A stretch of DNA of 64,000 nt from Pseudoalteromonas sp. XI10. GTDB lineage: Bacteria; Pseudomonadota; Gammaproteobacteria; Enterobacterales; Alteromonadaceae. Below are positions 1-8,922 of this stretch, piece by piece; the stretch's first letter is position 1, and the number at the start of each line of letters is the position of its first letter. Made by a program: the position numbers and the translations under genes. The notes below the pieces were generated by a model. It made no database searches and was not told the origin of the DNA. It was given only the letters and a program-made list of their open reading frames with translations. The stretch is from positions 62,001-126,000 of the forward strand of contig NZ_LOPY01000011.1 in NCBI RefSeq assembly GCF_001469895.1, in the 5' to 3' direction.

Positions 1-1259
1 ACGTCAAAGTAGCCGCCACTTACACATTACGCCGCGCTAAAAATATTCATTCGTTCTTAACCCAAGCAAGTAAAGTGTTTCCTTACCCAATTGAAGTAAT
101 ATCGGGGCAGGAGGAAGCGCGTTTAATATATCAAGGTGTTGCCCATTACATTCATCACGATGAAAACCGCTTAGTCATTGATATCGGCGGCGGCAGTACT
201 GAACTCATCATTGGCAAACACTTTAAACATAAATTACTTACTAGCCGCAATATGGGCTGTGTTAGTTACACCAAGCAGTTTTTTGCAGATGGACAAATCA
301 CTGCTAAGCGCTTTGCCAAAGCTGAAGTTCGTGCAGAGCAAGAACTCGAAGTGATTTTTGCCAATTACTTATCGGCTGGCTGGCAATCTGTGGTGGGAAC
401 ATCAGGCACTATTAAATCTATCCTTGCCATGATCAATGCTAACGATGCAGATCAAGAGCTGATTACATTAGAGCGATTATTAGAACTAAAAACTCAGTTT
501 ATTGCAGCTAAACAAATAAAAGCGCTACAAATTGAAGGTCTTACACCTGAGCGGCAAGTGAGTATTTGTGGTGGTTTAGCTATTTTAATTGCGATATTTA
601 GGCTGTTTAAAATCGAAGCGTTGCAATACAGCGACTTTTCACTTCGTGAAGGCCTGCTACATGAAATGCAGCAAAAGCTCGCCCACAAAGATATTCGCAC
701 TAATACTATAGCGAACCTATCTGAGCGTAACGCCATAGATAAAGAGCATGCTAACCGCGTCTCGACAACTGCAAAGTGGCTGTTTGAACAAGTAAAAGAG
801 GCATGGCAACTTACCGATCCTGACTATATCAACTTGCTGGATTGGGCCGCGCAGCTGCATGAAATTGGCTTAGGGGTTAACTCATCAGGGATACATAAGC
901 ACAGCGCGTATATCGTTGCGAATAGTCAGTTGCCTGGCTTTACGCAGCAACAACAAACCTTGCTCAGTTGCATGATCCGTTTTTATCGTAAAAAAATTCG
1001 TTTAGAAGAGTTTCCTGCACTGCATACCATGCAGCATTATGAAATATTGCAGCTTATTGTGATTTTGCGCTTAGCGGTACTACTAAACCAAAAGCGTATT
1101 ACCGATCAAGGTTTTAAACTTGAGGTAACAGCCAAGCAAAATAGTATGTTCTTAAAGTTTCACAATAAGTGGCTTAAAGAACATACCTTGCTTTTAGCTG
1201 ACTTACAGCAAGAGCAAAAATACCTTAAAAAAGTCGGCTTCTTACTCGATTTTCATTAA
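1..1259 (+). CDS. ppx: Exopolyphosphatase (Ppx/GppA family), 5' end outside the window
   Basis: Ppx removes terminal phosphates from inorganic polyphosphate in the cytoplasm. The reading frame is open to the left edge (codons from base 3), and the residues before the first possible internal start (GTG at 75) continue the family alignment (VAATYTLRRA, then the PYPIEVISG segment). The true start therefore lies upstream, and about 418 residues are visible of a family length near 500. The glycine-rich phosphate-binding motif DIGGGSTEL and the second motif GTSGTIKS are present, so the actin-like ATPase fold is intact as far as seen. The C-terminal HD-like domain (around LDWAAQLHEIGLG) is also complete, which argues for Ppx rather than the shorter form. 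A polyphosphate kinase gene would be the expected upstream neighbour, but it is out of view. Confidence 0.9.
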   Translation, partial: VKVAATYTLRRAKNIHSFLTQASKVFPYPIEVISGQEEARLIYQGVAHYIHHDENRLVIDIGGGSTELIIGKHFKHKLLTSRNMGCVSYTKQFFADGQITAKRFAKAEVRAEQELEVIFANYLSAGWQSVVGTSGTIKSILAMINANDADQELITLERLLELKTQFIAAKQIKALQIEGLTPERQVSICGGLAILIAIFRLFKIEALQYSDFSLREGLLHEMQQKLAHKDIRTNTIANLSERNAIDKEHANRVSTTAKWLFEQVKEAWQLTDPDYINLLDWAAQLHEIGLGVNSSGIHKHSAYIVANSQLPGFTQQQQTLLSCMIRFYRKKIRLEEFPALHTMQHYEILQLIVILRLAVLLNQKRITDQGFKLEVTAKQNSMFLKFHNKWLKEHTLLLADLQQEQKYLKKVGFLLDFH

Positions 1260-1280
1260 GCTAATTAATAGATTAATCGA

Positions 1281-1736
1281 TTACATATCCATATGACGGT
1301 TTGAGCTTTGCATCATTTGCTTAAGGCCTTGATGTTCAAGCTCAAGTAAACGTTCGAGCTTTTCTTTGCTTTGCTCTGTATCAGCTCGCGATACCAAGTA
1401 CTCGTATAAGTCGATTACTTTTTGGTGTTGCGTGGTTAAGTAAACCTGAATCGCCTTTTCATCAATTTGCTGATCTGTGCTGATATCGTTAAAAGTAATT
1501 AGCTCTGGGTTTTCAGCAAAATATTCATAGCAATAGGTATCTAGCGTGTTTATTTCAGTAATGGCTTTAAAGCCAACGAGATCTTCTGCTAGTTTCTTCT
1601 CATATTGCAGATAATAGTCCACCAGCATTTGATTATGCTCGTCCAGTAAGTCTTTAACACTGTGGAAATTGGCTGCCATTTGAGTATGAAATAACACGGT
1701 CCAATCATAAACTTGTTGTATTGTTTTAACTTGCAT
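1281..1736 (-). CDS. Hypothetical small helical protein
   Basis: I do not recognise a named family. The roughly 151-residue product has no signal peptide or membrane segment and is predicted by eye to be almost all helix. It has several acidic/His patches spaced along it (LLDEHNQ, TTQHQKVIDLYEYL, LLELEHQGLKQ), reminiscent of four-helix ferritin-like or rubrerythrin-like bundles, but no canonical di-iron ExxH pair is convincing. The ATG at 1736 is preferred over the one at 1742 because AAGGA sits 6 bases before it and abuts the upstream ATG. It converges on ppx with only 21 bases between the ends. Confidence 0.6.
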   Translation of the reverse strand: MQVKTIQQVYDWTVLFHTQMAANFHSVKDLLDEHNQMLVDYYLQYEKKLAEDLVGFKAITEINTLDTYCYEYFAENPELITFNDISTDQQIDEKAIQVYLTTQHQKVIDLYEYLVSRADTEQSKEKLERLLELEHQGLKQMMQSSNRHMDM

Positions 1737-1811
1737 GTGCATTCCTTATTAAAATCAATTTAATATGACTTTGCATAAATCACACCAGCAATAAAATCTT
1801 TAACTTTCAGC

Positions 1812-1867
1812 ACTTTAAAAATAAAGTGTGTAACTTGCAGCAAGTAAAAGCGTACAAGTTACACACT
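1812..1867 (-). terminator. Terminator of the cusCBA operon
   Basis: A perfect 13-base inverted repeat (1825-1837 and 1855-1867, AGTGTGTAACTTG and its complement) is followed on the minus strand by a TTATTTTTAA tract. It lies 12 bases after the cusA stop, as expected for a factor-independent terminator. The loop holds a nested CTTGC/GCAAG pairing. Confidence 0.6.
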
Positions 1868-1878
1868 GACTGTAAAAT

Positions 1879-4800
1879 TTATAGGTAACGTTTACGCCAT
1901 ATAAAATAAAGCGCAGGTAACACAAGTAGCGTTAAAACTATGGCACTGAGCATCCCACCGACCATAGGCGCGGCTATTCTGCTCATCACCTCACTGCCCG
2001 TTCCTGTGCCATAAAGTACTGGCAGTAGACCAATGATAATAGTGGCAACTGTCATCATCACGGGCCTAACCCGGAGGCCCGCACCATTGATAATTGCTTG
2101 GCGCAGCTCTGTAACCGTAAACTGTGCTGATTGCGCTTTAGCATCTTGATAAGCTTGGTTGAGATAAACCAGCATGATCACGCCAATTTCCACAGCAACC
2201 CCAGCTAGGGCAATAAAACCAACCCCAACAGCAACCGAGAAGTTAAAGCCTTCAAGGTACATCAGCCAAATCCCACCTATCATCGCAAGCGGTAAGGTCA
2301 GCATGATCATTGCCACCTCAATAAAGCTTCTAAAATTGAGGTATAACAGCACCACAATAATTGCCAAGGTTAATGGCAATACGTAACTGAGTTTAGCTTT
2401 TGCGCGCTCCATATATTCATATTGCCCCGCCCACGTAATTGAGTAACCAGCAGGTAGCTCAAGTTGCTCATGCAGCGCTTGTTGCGCATGCTCAACATAA
2501 CTGCCGATATCACTGCCTTCAATGTCGATTAAGCTCCAGCCATTAATACGGGCATTTTCACTTTTAATACCCGGCGGGCCATCTTCGATAAAGACATGGG
2601 CAACATCAGCCAATGCGATACGCTGTCCGTTTGGTGTCACTATCGGTAATAACTTAAGCTCTTCTGGCGAGTCGCGATAATCTTGTGGATAGCGCAAATT
2701 AACAGGGTAACGCTCTTGCCCTTCAACAGTTTCGGTCACATTCATACCACCGATAGCAGTAGCAACAACCTGTTGCACATCAGCAATGTTTAAACCGTAA
2801 CGCGCAGCCTTCTCACGGTTGATATCAACTTTGATGTAGCGACCGCCAGCAACGCGCTCTGAGTAAACCGAAGCTGTACCCGGTAAATCTTTTAAGATGA
2901 CTTCAATTTGCTCACCGATTTTTTGAATTTCGCTCAGCTTTGGCCCTGCTACTTTGATCCCTACAGGTGTTTTAATACCAGTAGCAAGCATGTCGATTCG
3001 GGTTTTGATTGGCATAACCCACGCATTAGTAAGCCCTGGGAACTTAACCAGATTATCGAGCTCTTTTTTCAGTTTTTCTGTTGTTATACCCTCTCGCCAC
3101 TGTGATTTTGGCTTTAACTGAATAAAGGTTTCGATCATGGTGAGCGGCGCAGGATCTGTTGCAGTGTCTGCACGACCTACCTTACCAAATACCGACTCAA
3201 CTTCTGGCACACTGGCAATTAGCTTATCGGTCTGCTGTAAGATTTCACGGGCCTTACCAATTGAAATACCAGGGTAAGTAGTAGGCATATACATTAAGTC
3301 ACCCTCATCAAGGGGAGGAATAAACTCGCTACCAATTTTATTAACCGGGTAAAAGCCAATAGCAGCCAACACTAATGCCAGTACCAATGTTGTTTTCGGT
3401 GCTTTTAATACCGCATTTAACAAAGGTTTATAGGCTGCCACTAATAAGCGGTTTACAGGGTTTTTCTGCTCCGAAATAACCTTACCGCGAATAAAGTAGC
3501 CCATTAATACCGGCACCAGTGTAATCGCTAAACCAGCCGAAGCTGCCATTGCATAGGTTTTTGTATAAGCCAGTGGCGAGAACATACGCCCTTCTTGTGC
3601 TTCAAGAATAAACACTGGCATAAAGCTGACAGTGATAATCAATAAACTAAAGAATAACGCGGGCCCGACTTCTGCGGCTGAGTCCATCACCACTTGCCAG
3701 CGGTTCTCATCGGTCAGTGGAGTTTTTTCCATATGCTTATGCATATTTTCTATCATCACGATAGCACCATCGGTCATTGCACCAATGGCAATCGCTATCC
3801 CGCCAAGCGACATGATATTAGCGTTTATACCTTGCCAATACATCACCACAAAAGCCGTTAAAATACCCATTGGCAACGTGATAATAGCTACGATCGATGA
3901 GCGTATATGGAATAAAAACACCACACACACTAAGGCCACGACGATTAACTCTTCAATTAACTTTGAGCTTAAGTTATCAAGCGCTTGGGTAATAAGGTTT
4001 GAGCGGTCGTACACAGGGATGATTTCAACCCCCTCTGGCAGGCCTTTTTTGAGCGACTCTAGCTTTTCTTTTACTAGTTTGATGGTTGCTTCGGCGTTTT
4101 CTCCAAAGCGCATCACCACTACACCACCAGTTACTTCACCCTCGCCGTTTAGTTCGGCAATACCACGGCGCATTTGCGGTCCAAGTTTTATATCAGCCAC
4201 ATCGCGTAATTGTAGTGGCGTGCCATTGGCATTAGTACCCAGCGGAATGGCTTCTAAATCTGCGACACTTTTAATATAACCTGTGCTTGATACCATGTAT
4301 TCAGCTTCAGCCATTTCGACCACAGAAGCACCACGCTCTTGGTTACCTTGCTTAATTGCTGTTTGAATTAAACTGAGCGGAATACCATAAGCACGTAATT
4401 TATCGGGGTCGACATTAACCTGATACTGCTTAACCATACCGCCAACCGAGGCTACTTCTGATACGCCCGGCACAGTTTGCAGCTCAAACTTTAAAAACCA
4501 ATCTTGCAGGCTGCGTAGCTGGCTAATATCGTGCTTACCGGTTTTATCCACCAGCGCATACAAGTAAATCCAACCCACACCTGTTGCATCAGGGCCAAGT
4601 TCAGGCCTTGCTGAATCTGGTAAGCGAGCACTTACTTGACTCAAATACTCTTGCACCCGACTACGGGCCCAATAAAGGTCGGTGTCTTCGTTAAAAATAA
4701 CGTATACATAAGAGTCACCAAAAAACGAAAAGCCCCTTACGGTTTCAGCTCCCGGCACCGACAACATCGCTGTAGTGATAGGAAACGTTACTTGGTCTTG

Positions 4801-4983
4801 CACCACCTGAGGCGCTTGTCCTGGGTAAGACGTTTTTACAATAACCTGTACATCAGATAAGTCAGGCAAGGCATCAACTGGGGTATTCTTTAAAGAAAAA
4901 ATCCCAAAGCCCGCCAACATTAAAGACAGCAGTAATACAAAGAAGCGATTACCGACTGACCAACGGATCACGGCAGCTATCAT
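1879..4983 (-). CDS. cusA: Cu(I)/Ag(I) efflux RND transporter, CusA type
   Basis: Inner-membrane proton-driven pump that exports monovalent copper and silver through a CusCBA tripartite channel. The 1034-residue length and the layout (TM1 at 11-30, periplasmic loop, TM block about 340-500, second loop, final TM block) fit the heavy-metal RND family. The three metal-binding methionines can be placed at M566, M616 and M665; their 50 and 49 spacing equals that of E. coli CusA M573/M623/M672 and the flanking words match (YMPTT, LTMIET, RIDML). The proton-relay aspartate is present in [10 protein letters not shown] (D405). This points to Cu/Ag rather than Zn/Co/Cd. It overlaps the cusB stop by 4 bases and is the last gene of the operon. 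Confidence 0.93.
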   Translation of the reverse strand: MIAAVIRWSVGNRFFVLLLSLMLAGFGIFSLKNTPVDALPDLSDVQVIVKTSYPGQAPQVVQDQVTFPITTAMLSVPGAETVRGFSFFGDSYVYVIFNEDTDLYWARSRVQEYLSQVSARLPDSARPELGPDATGVGWIYLYALVDKTGKHDISQLRSLQDWFLKFELQTVPGVSEVASVGGMVKQYQVNVDPDKLRAYGIPLSLIQTAIKQGNQERGASVVEMAEAEYMVSSTGYIKSVADLEAIPLGTNANGTPLQLRDVADIKLGPQMRRGIAELNGEGEVTGGVVVMRFGENAEATIKLVKEKLESLKKGLPEGVEIIPVYDRSNLITQALDNLSSKLIEELIVVALVCVVFLFHIRSSIVAIITLPMGILTAFVVMYWQGINANIMSLGGIAIAIGAMTDGAIVMIENMHKHMEKTPLTDENRWQVVMDSAAEVGPALFFSLLIITVSFMPVFILEAQEGRMFSPLAYTKTYAMAASAGLAITLVPVLMGYFIRGKVISEQKNPVNRLLVAAYKPLLNAVLKAPKTTLVLALVLAAIGFYPVNKIGSEFIPPLDEGDLMYMPTTYPGISIGKAREILQQTDKLIASVPEVESVFGKVGRADTATDPAPLTMIETFIQLKPKSQWREGITTEKLKKELDNLVKFPGLTNAWVMPIKTRIDMLATGIKTPVGIKVAGPKLSEIQKIGEQIEVILKDLPGTASVYSERVAGGRYIKVDINREKAARYGLNIADVQQVVATAIGGMNVTETVEGQERYPVNLRYPQDYRDSPEELKLLPIVTPNGQRIALADVAHVFIEDGPPGIKSENARINGWSLIDIEGSDIGSYVEHAQQALHEQLELPAGYSITWAGQYEYMERAKAKLSYVLPLTLAIIVVLLYLNFRSFIEVAMIMLTLPLAMIGGIWLMYLEGFNFSVAVGVGFIALAGVAVEIGVIMLVYLNQAYQDAKAQSAQFTVTELRQAIINGAGLRVRPVMMTVATIIIGLLPVLYGTGTGSEVMSRIAAPMVGGMLSAIVLTLLVLPALYFIWRKRYL

Positions 4984-6437
4984 TGCATTTCTCCTTGCAT
5001 AGGGTGACTCATGGTCATGATGTCAAAAATCACAAACTCACCGTCTACCAACTTAAAGGTAAAATGCACTTCATCATCGCGTTGCAAACTAGACATATCA
5101 ATGCGCGGCGAAAAATGAAACTCCATAGTTGCAGCCTCGCGTCCCCACTTAGGGATAGCCTCACGACTGATCACAGCAGTGCGAGCTTCGCGGTCAATAC
5201 TGTTGATCACGCCATTTACCATTGCGCTGTCACTATCTGGTTCTTGCATACGCATAAAGTCAGAACTCTTACTTGATTCGGAGTCTATTAAGAACTGGGC
5301 TGAAACCACTACGTTATCGTCTTTCAATAAGCCTGATAAAATTTCGACATCATGATTATCACTACGACCTAGCGTTACGGCCACTGATTTAAAGCGCCCT
5401 TCACCTAAATCAATCACGACACGGTCTTGGCTACCGGTGCGGATCACCGCTTCTTTTGCTATCACTAATTGCGGCTCAGTTGGCTTAGTAGTAATGCTGA
5501 CTTCAGCAAACATATTCGGTTTGAGTAAGCCATCTTGGTTGGCAAAGCGTAAACGTACGCGAAGGGTACGGTTTTTCTCATCAAGGGTTGGGTAGATATA
5601 ATCGACCTTGCCTTGCCAGCGTTTGCCCGGTAAATAGTCTAGGTTCATAGTAACTGGCAAGCCTTTATGGATAAGCCCTGCTTGGCGCTCAAAAACTTCA
5701 GCTTCAACCCACACTTCTTCTAGGTGAGCAATACTCATCATGGTTGTGCCTGGTTTCACAAAAAAGCCTTCGCGGATATTTAGCTCATCCAATACACCAC
5801 TTTGCTTGGCATAAAAGGTAATGTTTTGTCTGACCTTTTTGCTTTGCTCTAATCGGGCAATAAAATCGTCAGAAACATTCAGTGAGGCTAAGCGTGCTTT
5901 GGCCGCACGTATAAGCACTGCATTGTTACGTTTGAGGGCAAGCAGTAGCTCTTCTTGTGCATTCACTAGCTGTGGAGAATACAAGGTATAAAGTGGCTCG
6001 CCTTGCTTAACTTGGTCACCAGCGGCTTTTACATATAAGGTTTCTATCCAACCTTCGACACGAGGGTGAATATGCACGAGTTGGTCTTGGTCGTATTGCA
6101 CATAGCCAACCGTATCAACGGTAGTTTGTAATGATTTAAAACGTACAGGCGCCGTTCTTACCCCTAAGTTATTAACGACTGCTGGTGAGATTCTCACAGT
6201 ACCTGGGCTGTCTTCAGCGCTACTCTGCTCTTCATAAACGGGCACCAACTCCATACCCATTGGCGATAAACCCGGTTCATCACGGCGGTAATTACTGTCC
6301 ATAGGCGCCACCCAATATAGCGGCTTTTTCTCAGCGCTTGGCATAGCTTCATGTTCTGGCTCAGCCAATTTATTTACAGCCGTTGCCAATGCTGCACCTA
6401 CCGCCAAAGCGATAACTAATTTCACTGTGTTATTCAT
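4980..6437 (-). CDS. cusB: Cus efflux periplasmic adaptor with CusF-like C-terminal domain
   Basis: Membrane-fusion protein linking the RND pump to the outer-membrane channel and delivering metal. The 485-residue product has an N-terminal membrane anchor (about 5-25), then a heavy-metal-binding-like segment (YWVAPMDSN...[12 protein letters not shown]) in which the usual cysteines are replaced, so only Met/His-type ligands remain. Next come the barrel-sandwich and alpha-hairpin region ([11 protein letters not shown] onward) and beta-barrel domains. The last 80 residues (from [12 protein letters not shown]) resemble the copper chaperone CusF fused to the adaptor. In that domain the Trp (PKW) and one Met (ATMEF) are retained, but the CusF His position reads S-R-E and the second Met is not at its usual place. 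The ATG at 6437 is chosen because AAGGAG lies 6 bases upstream. It overlaps cusC by 8 bases. Confidence 0.88.
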   Translation of the reverse strand: MNNTVKLVIALAVGAALATAVNKLAEPEHEAMPSAEKKPLYWVAPMDSNYRRDEPGLSPMGMELVPVYEEQSSAEDSPGTVRISPAVVNNLGVRTAPVRFKSLQTTVDTVGYVQYDQDQLVHIHPRVEGWIETLYVKAAGDQVKQGEPLYTLYSPQLVNAQEELLLALKRNNAVLIRAAKARLASLNVSDDFIARLEQSKKVRQNITFYAKQSGVLDELNIREGFFVKPGTTMMSIAHLEEVWVEAEVFERQAGLIHKGLPVTMNLDYLPGKRWQGKVDYIYPTLDEKNRTLRVRLRFANQDGLLKPNMFAEVSITTKPTEPQLVIAKEAVIRTGSQDRVVIDLGEGRFKSVAVTLGRSDNHDVEILSGLLKDDNVVVSAQFLIDSESSKSSDFMRMQEPDSDSAMVNGVINSIDREARTAVISREAIPKWGREAATMEFHFSPRIDMSSLQRDDEVHFTFKLVDGEFVIFDIMTMSHPMQGEMQ

Positions 6438-7752
6438 TGGTAGCTCCTTGGCTTTGTGCTGCATTTATTTGGTTATCTTTTGCTGCTGCGTAATAGTTAA
6501 GGCGAGCGAGGGTAATTTGTTTGTCTATTTCGATATTCAACGCATCAATTTTTGCGTTAAGTTCGCTGATGCGTGCGCGCATCACTTCTGAAAAGTCACC
6601 ATCATCGTTAGTGTAAGCATTTAATGTCGCCTCAGCCTGCTCTGCCATTTGCGGTAAAAGCTGCTGTTGATACAGCGCTTTGCGCTGAGCAAGTCGGCTC
6701 AACTGGCTAAGCTCTTTAAAATACTGACCTTGCAGTTTTTGTAGGGTGATAAGTTTGTTAGTTTTTACTGCCTCTGCACTAGCTATTGCTGCATTAACTT
6801 GCTGGTCTTGACGGTTATCAGTAAACAGCGGTAAATCAACACTCACCCCAATAGAGAGTAAATCAGCGCGAGAGTCCCCCATAGGAGTATCATCACGATA
6901 GCCATAGCCTAGGTTCATTCCAAATTGCGGTTTATACGCTTCTTTTGCCACTTGCACTTGGGTGTTTTTAGCACGCATTGCATGATCAATAGCGATAATT
7001 GCCGGGTGGCTCATCAGCACTTCAGTAACACCCGATGGAGCAAGCTCTTGATAAGACATTAGTGCAGACACCTTAGTATTTTCATCGCTCACGGCACCGT
7101 TTAGCAATTCAATAGGTAACCATTGAGCCAGTCGCTTTTTGGCACTATCAAACTGTTGCTCTAACATCACCAGCTTATCTTCAAGACGAGTCAGCTCTAG
7201 CTGAGCGCGAATAATATCCTGCTGGCGAGTCGCTCCAAGTGTATTGGCATAGCTTGCTTCTGTAATATCAATAAGTTGATTAAATAAGGCTTTATCTTGG
7301 TTGATCAGTTGAATACTTTTTTGTGCACGATAGGCATTTAGCCATGCTTCGCTAACAATGGCTTTAACCTGTGCTTGGCGGTCTGCTCTAAGCCAAGGGT
7401 ATTGTTCAGCCGATTGTTTTAAAGCTTGTTGCTGTAAGGCAAGACTATCACCTCGGCTAAATTGTTGTGACAAGCCCACTTTGAATTGCGTCATACCCTC
7501 TTGGTCAAAGGCAAAGCCATCGGTTGGTAAGTTCATGAGTCCAACGGTTAACACTGGATCTGGCAAGGTACCTGCCGCAATGCTTTGCGCTTCTAGCGCC
7601 TGTTGCTGGTATTTATTTGCCTGTAACCAAGGCTCGTGAGTCAATGCATAATCAATCACCTGATTGAGCGCCAATGGCTCTGCTTTCACTAAACTTGAGG
7701 TTATCAATACTGCGCCTAGAGAAAGCGCCTTAATCAATTTGCTGTGAATCAT
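6430..7752 (-). CDS. cusC: TolC-family outer membrane channel of the Cus system
   Basis: Outer-membrane efflux protein forming the exit duct. It is about 440 residues, with a signal peptide ending near LVKAEP and the two outer-membrane efflux repeats with long coiled-coil helices (LALNQVIDYALTHEPWLQANK, and the second half from VTEVLMSHPAIIAIDHAM). The start is placed at the ATG at 7752, since GGAG lies 6 bases before it; an upstream in-frame TTG at 7764 overlaps that ribosome site and is rejected. It is the first gene of cusCBA, and the stop overlaps the cusB start, implying coupled translation. The assignment to copper/silver rests on its neighbours; TolC-family sequence alone does not define the substrate. 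Confidence 0.87.
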   Translation of the reverse strand: MIHSKLIKALSLGAVLITSSLVKAEPLALNQVIDYALTHEPWLQANKYQQQALEAQSIAAGTLPDPVLTVGLMNLPTDGFAFDQEGMTQFKVGLSQQFSRGDSLALQQQALKQSAEQYPWLRADRQAQVKAIVSEAWLNAYRAQKSIQLINQDKALFNQLIDITEASYANTLGATRQQDIIRAQLELTRLEDKLVMLEQQFDSAKKRLAQWLPIELLNGAVSDENTKVSALMSYQELAPSGVTEVLMSHPAIIAIDHAMRAKNTQVQVAKEAYKPQFGMNLGYGYRDDTPMGDSRADLLSIGVSVDLPLFTDNRQDQQVNAAIASAEAVKTNKLITLQKLQGQYFKELSQLSRLAQRKALYQQQLLPQMAEQAEATLNAYTNDDGDFSEVMRARISELNAKIDALNIEIDKQITLARLNYYAAAKDNQINAAQSQGATNE

Positions 7753-7856
7753 CACATGCTCCAAAAATCTTAAAAATGGTTAAAAAACAATAGATTTTGG
7801 GTGCAGAATAAGGAGTATTTCAGCGTTTTACTGAATTTTAGACAGACCTATCCTGC

Positions 7857-8216
7857 TTAAGCAGTAATAGGTGGGCGGTATAAAGAACTTGTGTGGAACC
7901 TAAGCTGGCTTGCGCCTAACACGGTGACTTTTTCTGATTGCTTAATTGATTTAACAACTAAATCATTTAACGGCAGGAGTGAGTGAGCTGTACAGGCATT
8001 AAACGGACACGCACAATCGCTGTTATCCATTACGTCTTCATGGCAACAATCCATATCACTCATGTCGCTGTCAGCATTCATATTAGCATGATGATCCATT
8101 TGCATGCTGGCATGTGGCATATCACATACCATAGCAACAGACGCAACTGACTGACCCACAAAAGTGAGCAGCATCATAGCTATCAATAAGTAGCCTGAAA
8201 GTCGCGTCATCATCAT
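7857..8216 (-). CDS. Exported Met/His/Cys-rich protein, CopL/DUF2946-like
   Basis: A 119-residue product with a signal peptide (hydrophobic 6-25), followed by a dense potential metal-binding stretch (MVCDMPH, MQMDHH, SDMSDMDCCHED, DCACPFNAC) and an arginine/proline tail ending SLYRPPITA. This architecture is typical of small exported proteins next to copper-resistance genes (CopL-like or DUF2946-like). It lies 104 bases upstream of cusC on the same strand, which suggests a periplasmic copper buffer or sensor for the Cus operon. No enzyme motif is present. The metal role is inferred from residue content and context. Confidence 0.7.
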   Translation of the reverse strand: MMMTRLSGYLLIAMMLLTFVGQSVASVAMVCDMPHASMQMDHHANMNADSDMSDMDCCHEDVMDNSDCACPFNACTAHSLLPLNDLVVKSIKQSEKVTVLGASQLRFHTSSLYRPPITA

Positions 8217-8253
8217 ACCTTAAAAATTAATTGCCCAAATTGTAGCCCGAAAT

Positions 8254-8868
8254 TTACGCGCTCGACAAGGGCTTATCTATTTTTATGCTACTGCTGGCAG
8301 CAATAGCAAACAGGCAATAGCCAGTAAAATACCAAAATCCATTACCCAGTTCGGCATGCATTTTGATTAGCTCGCCCATTTGCCCATCGGCATTACCTGC
8401 TAAATAAGACACGATCAATGCAATCACAAACACATCAACCATGCTCCATTTACTTAGGCCCTGTATGAGTTGACCGAGCAAATGCTTAAATCTATTCGCA
8501 GGTAAAAAACAATAAAGCAATTGCATCAGGAGTTTTAAAGTGGGAATAACAATCGAGAACACTGCAACAAGCGCGGCGACAAGGTAATTTTTGTTATTGG
8601 CAAGCTCATTCACAGTGCCCCAAATGCTGCGTGTTTTTTTGTAGGCATCTATTTCACCTTCAAGCTTATCAAGCCCCAACATGCTTGAAGCCATCATTAA
8701 CACGCTACGGGTATTGCGTTCGCCTTCATCTGCAATCATTTCAATACCTGTTTTGGCAAGCTTTGATTTATCGATTTTTCCTTCTAGGGTGAGCACAGGC
8801 TGGGTTACACCGGGAATTAGTAACGCCAAGGCAATTAAAATAGCCAGTACTGGAAAAACAACACGCAT
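8254..8868 (-). CDS. PqiA-family integral membrane protein (single domain)
   Basis: A 204-residue protein with a membrane-signal N-terminus (residues 1-25) and three further hydrophobic segments. The family signature LSKWSMVDVFVIALIVSYLAG is clear, as in paraquat-inducible protein A, whose members pair with MCE-domain lipid-transport proteins. E. coli PqiA has two copies of this unit; here there is one, and no MCE-domain partner (PqiB/YebT) is adjacent. The region between the first two membrane segments (about 30-90) is likely periplasmic. It may share a transcript with the CopL-like gene 37 bases downstream, though no functional link is obvious. Confidence 0.72.
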   Translation of the reverse strand: MRVVFPVLAILIALALLIPGVTQPVLTLEGKIDKSKLAKTGIEMIADEGERNTRSVLMMASSMLGLDKLEGEIDAYKKTRSIWGTVNELANNKNYLVAALVAVFSIVIPTLKLLMQLLYCFLPANRFKHLLGQLIQGLSKWSMVDVFVIALIVSYLAGNADGQMGELIKMHAELGNGFWYFTGYCLFAIAASSSIKIDKPLSSA

Positions 8869-8922
8869 TAGTTACAAACCTTTTTAATACTCAGAGCCCG
8901 CATCATAACGAACTCTGCACTT

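Noticed and set aside
3632..4279. 215-codon open frame antisense to cusA
   Set aside because: Lies wholly inside a strongly conserved gene on the other strand, shows no family similarity and has low-complexity composition typical of a complementary-strand shadow.
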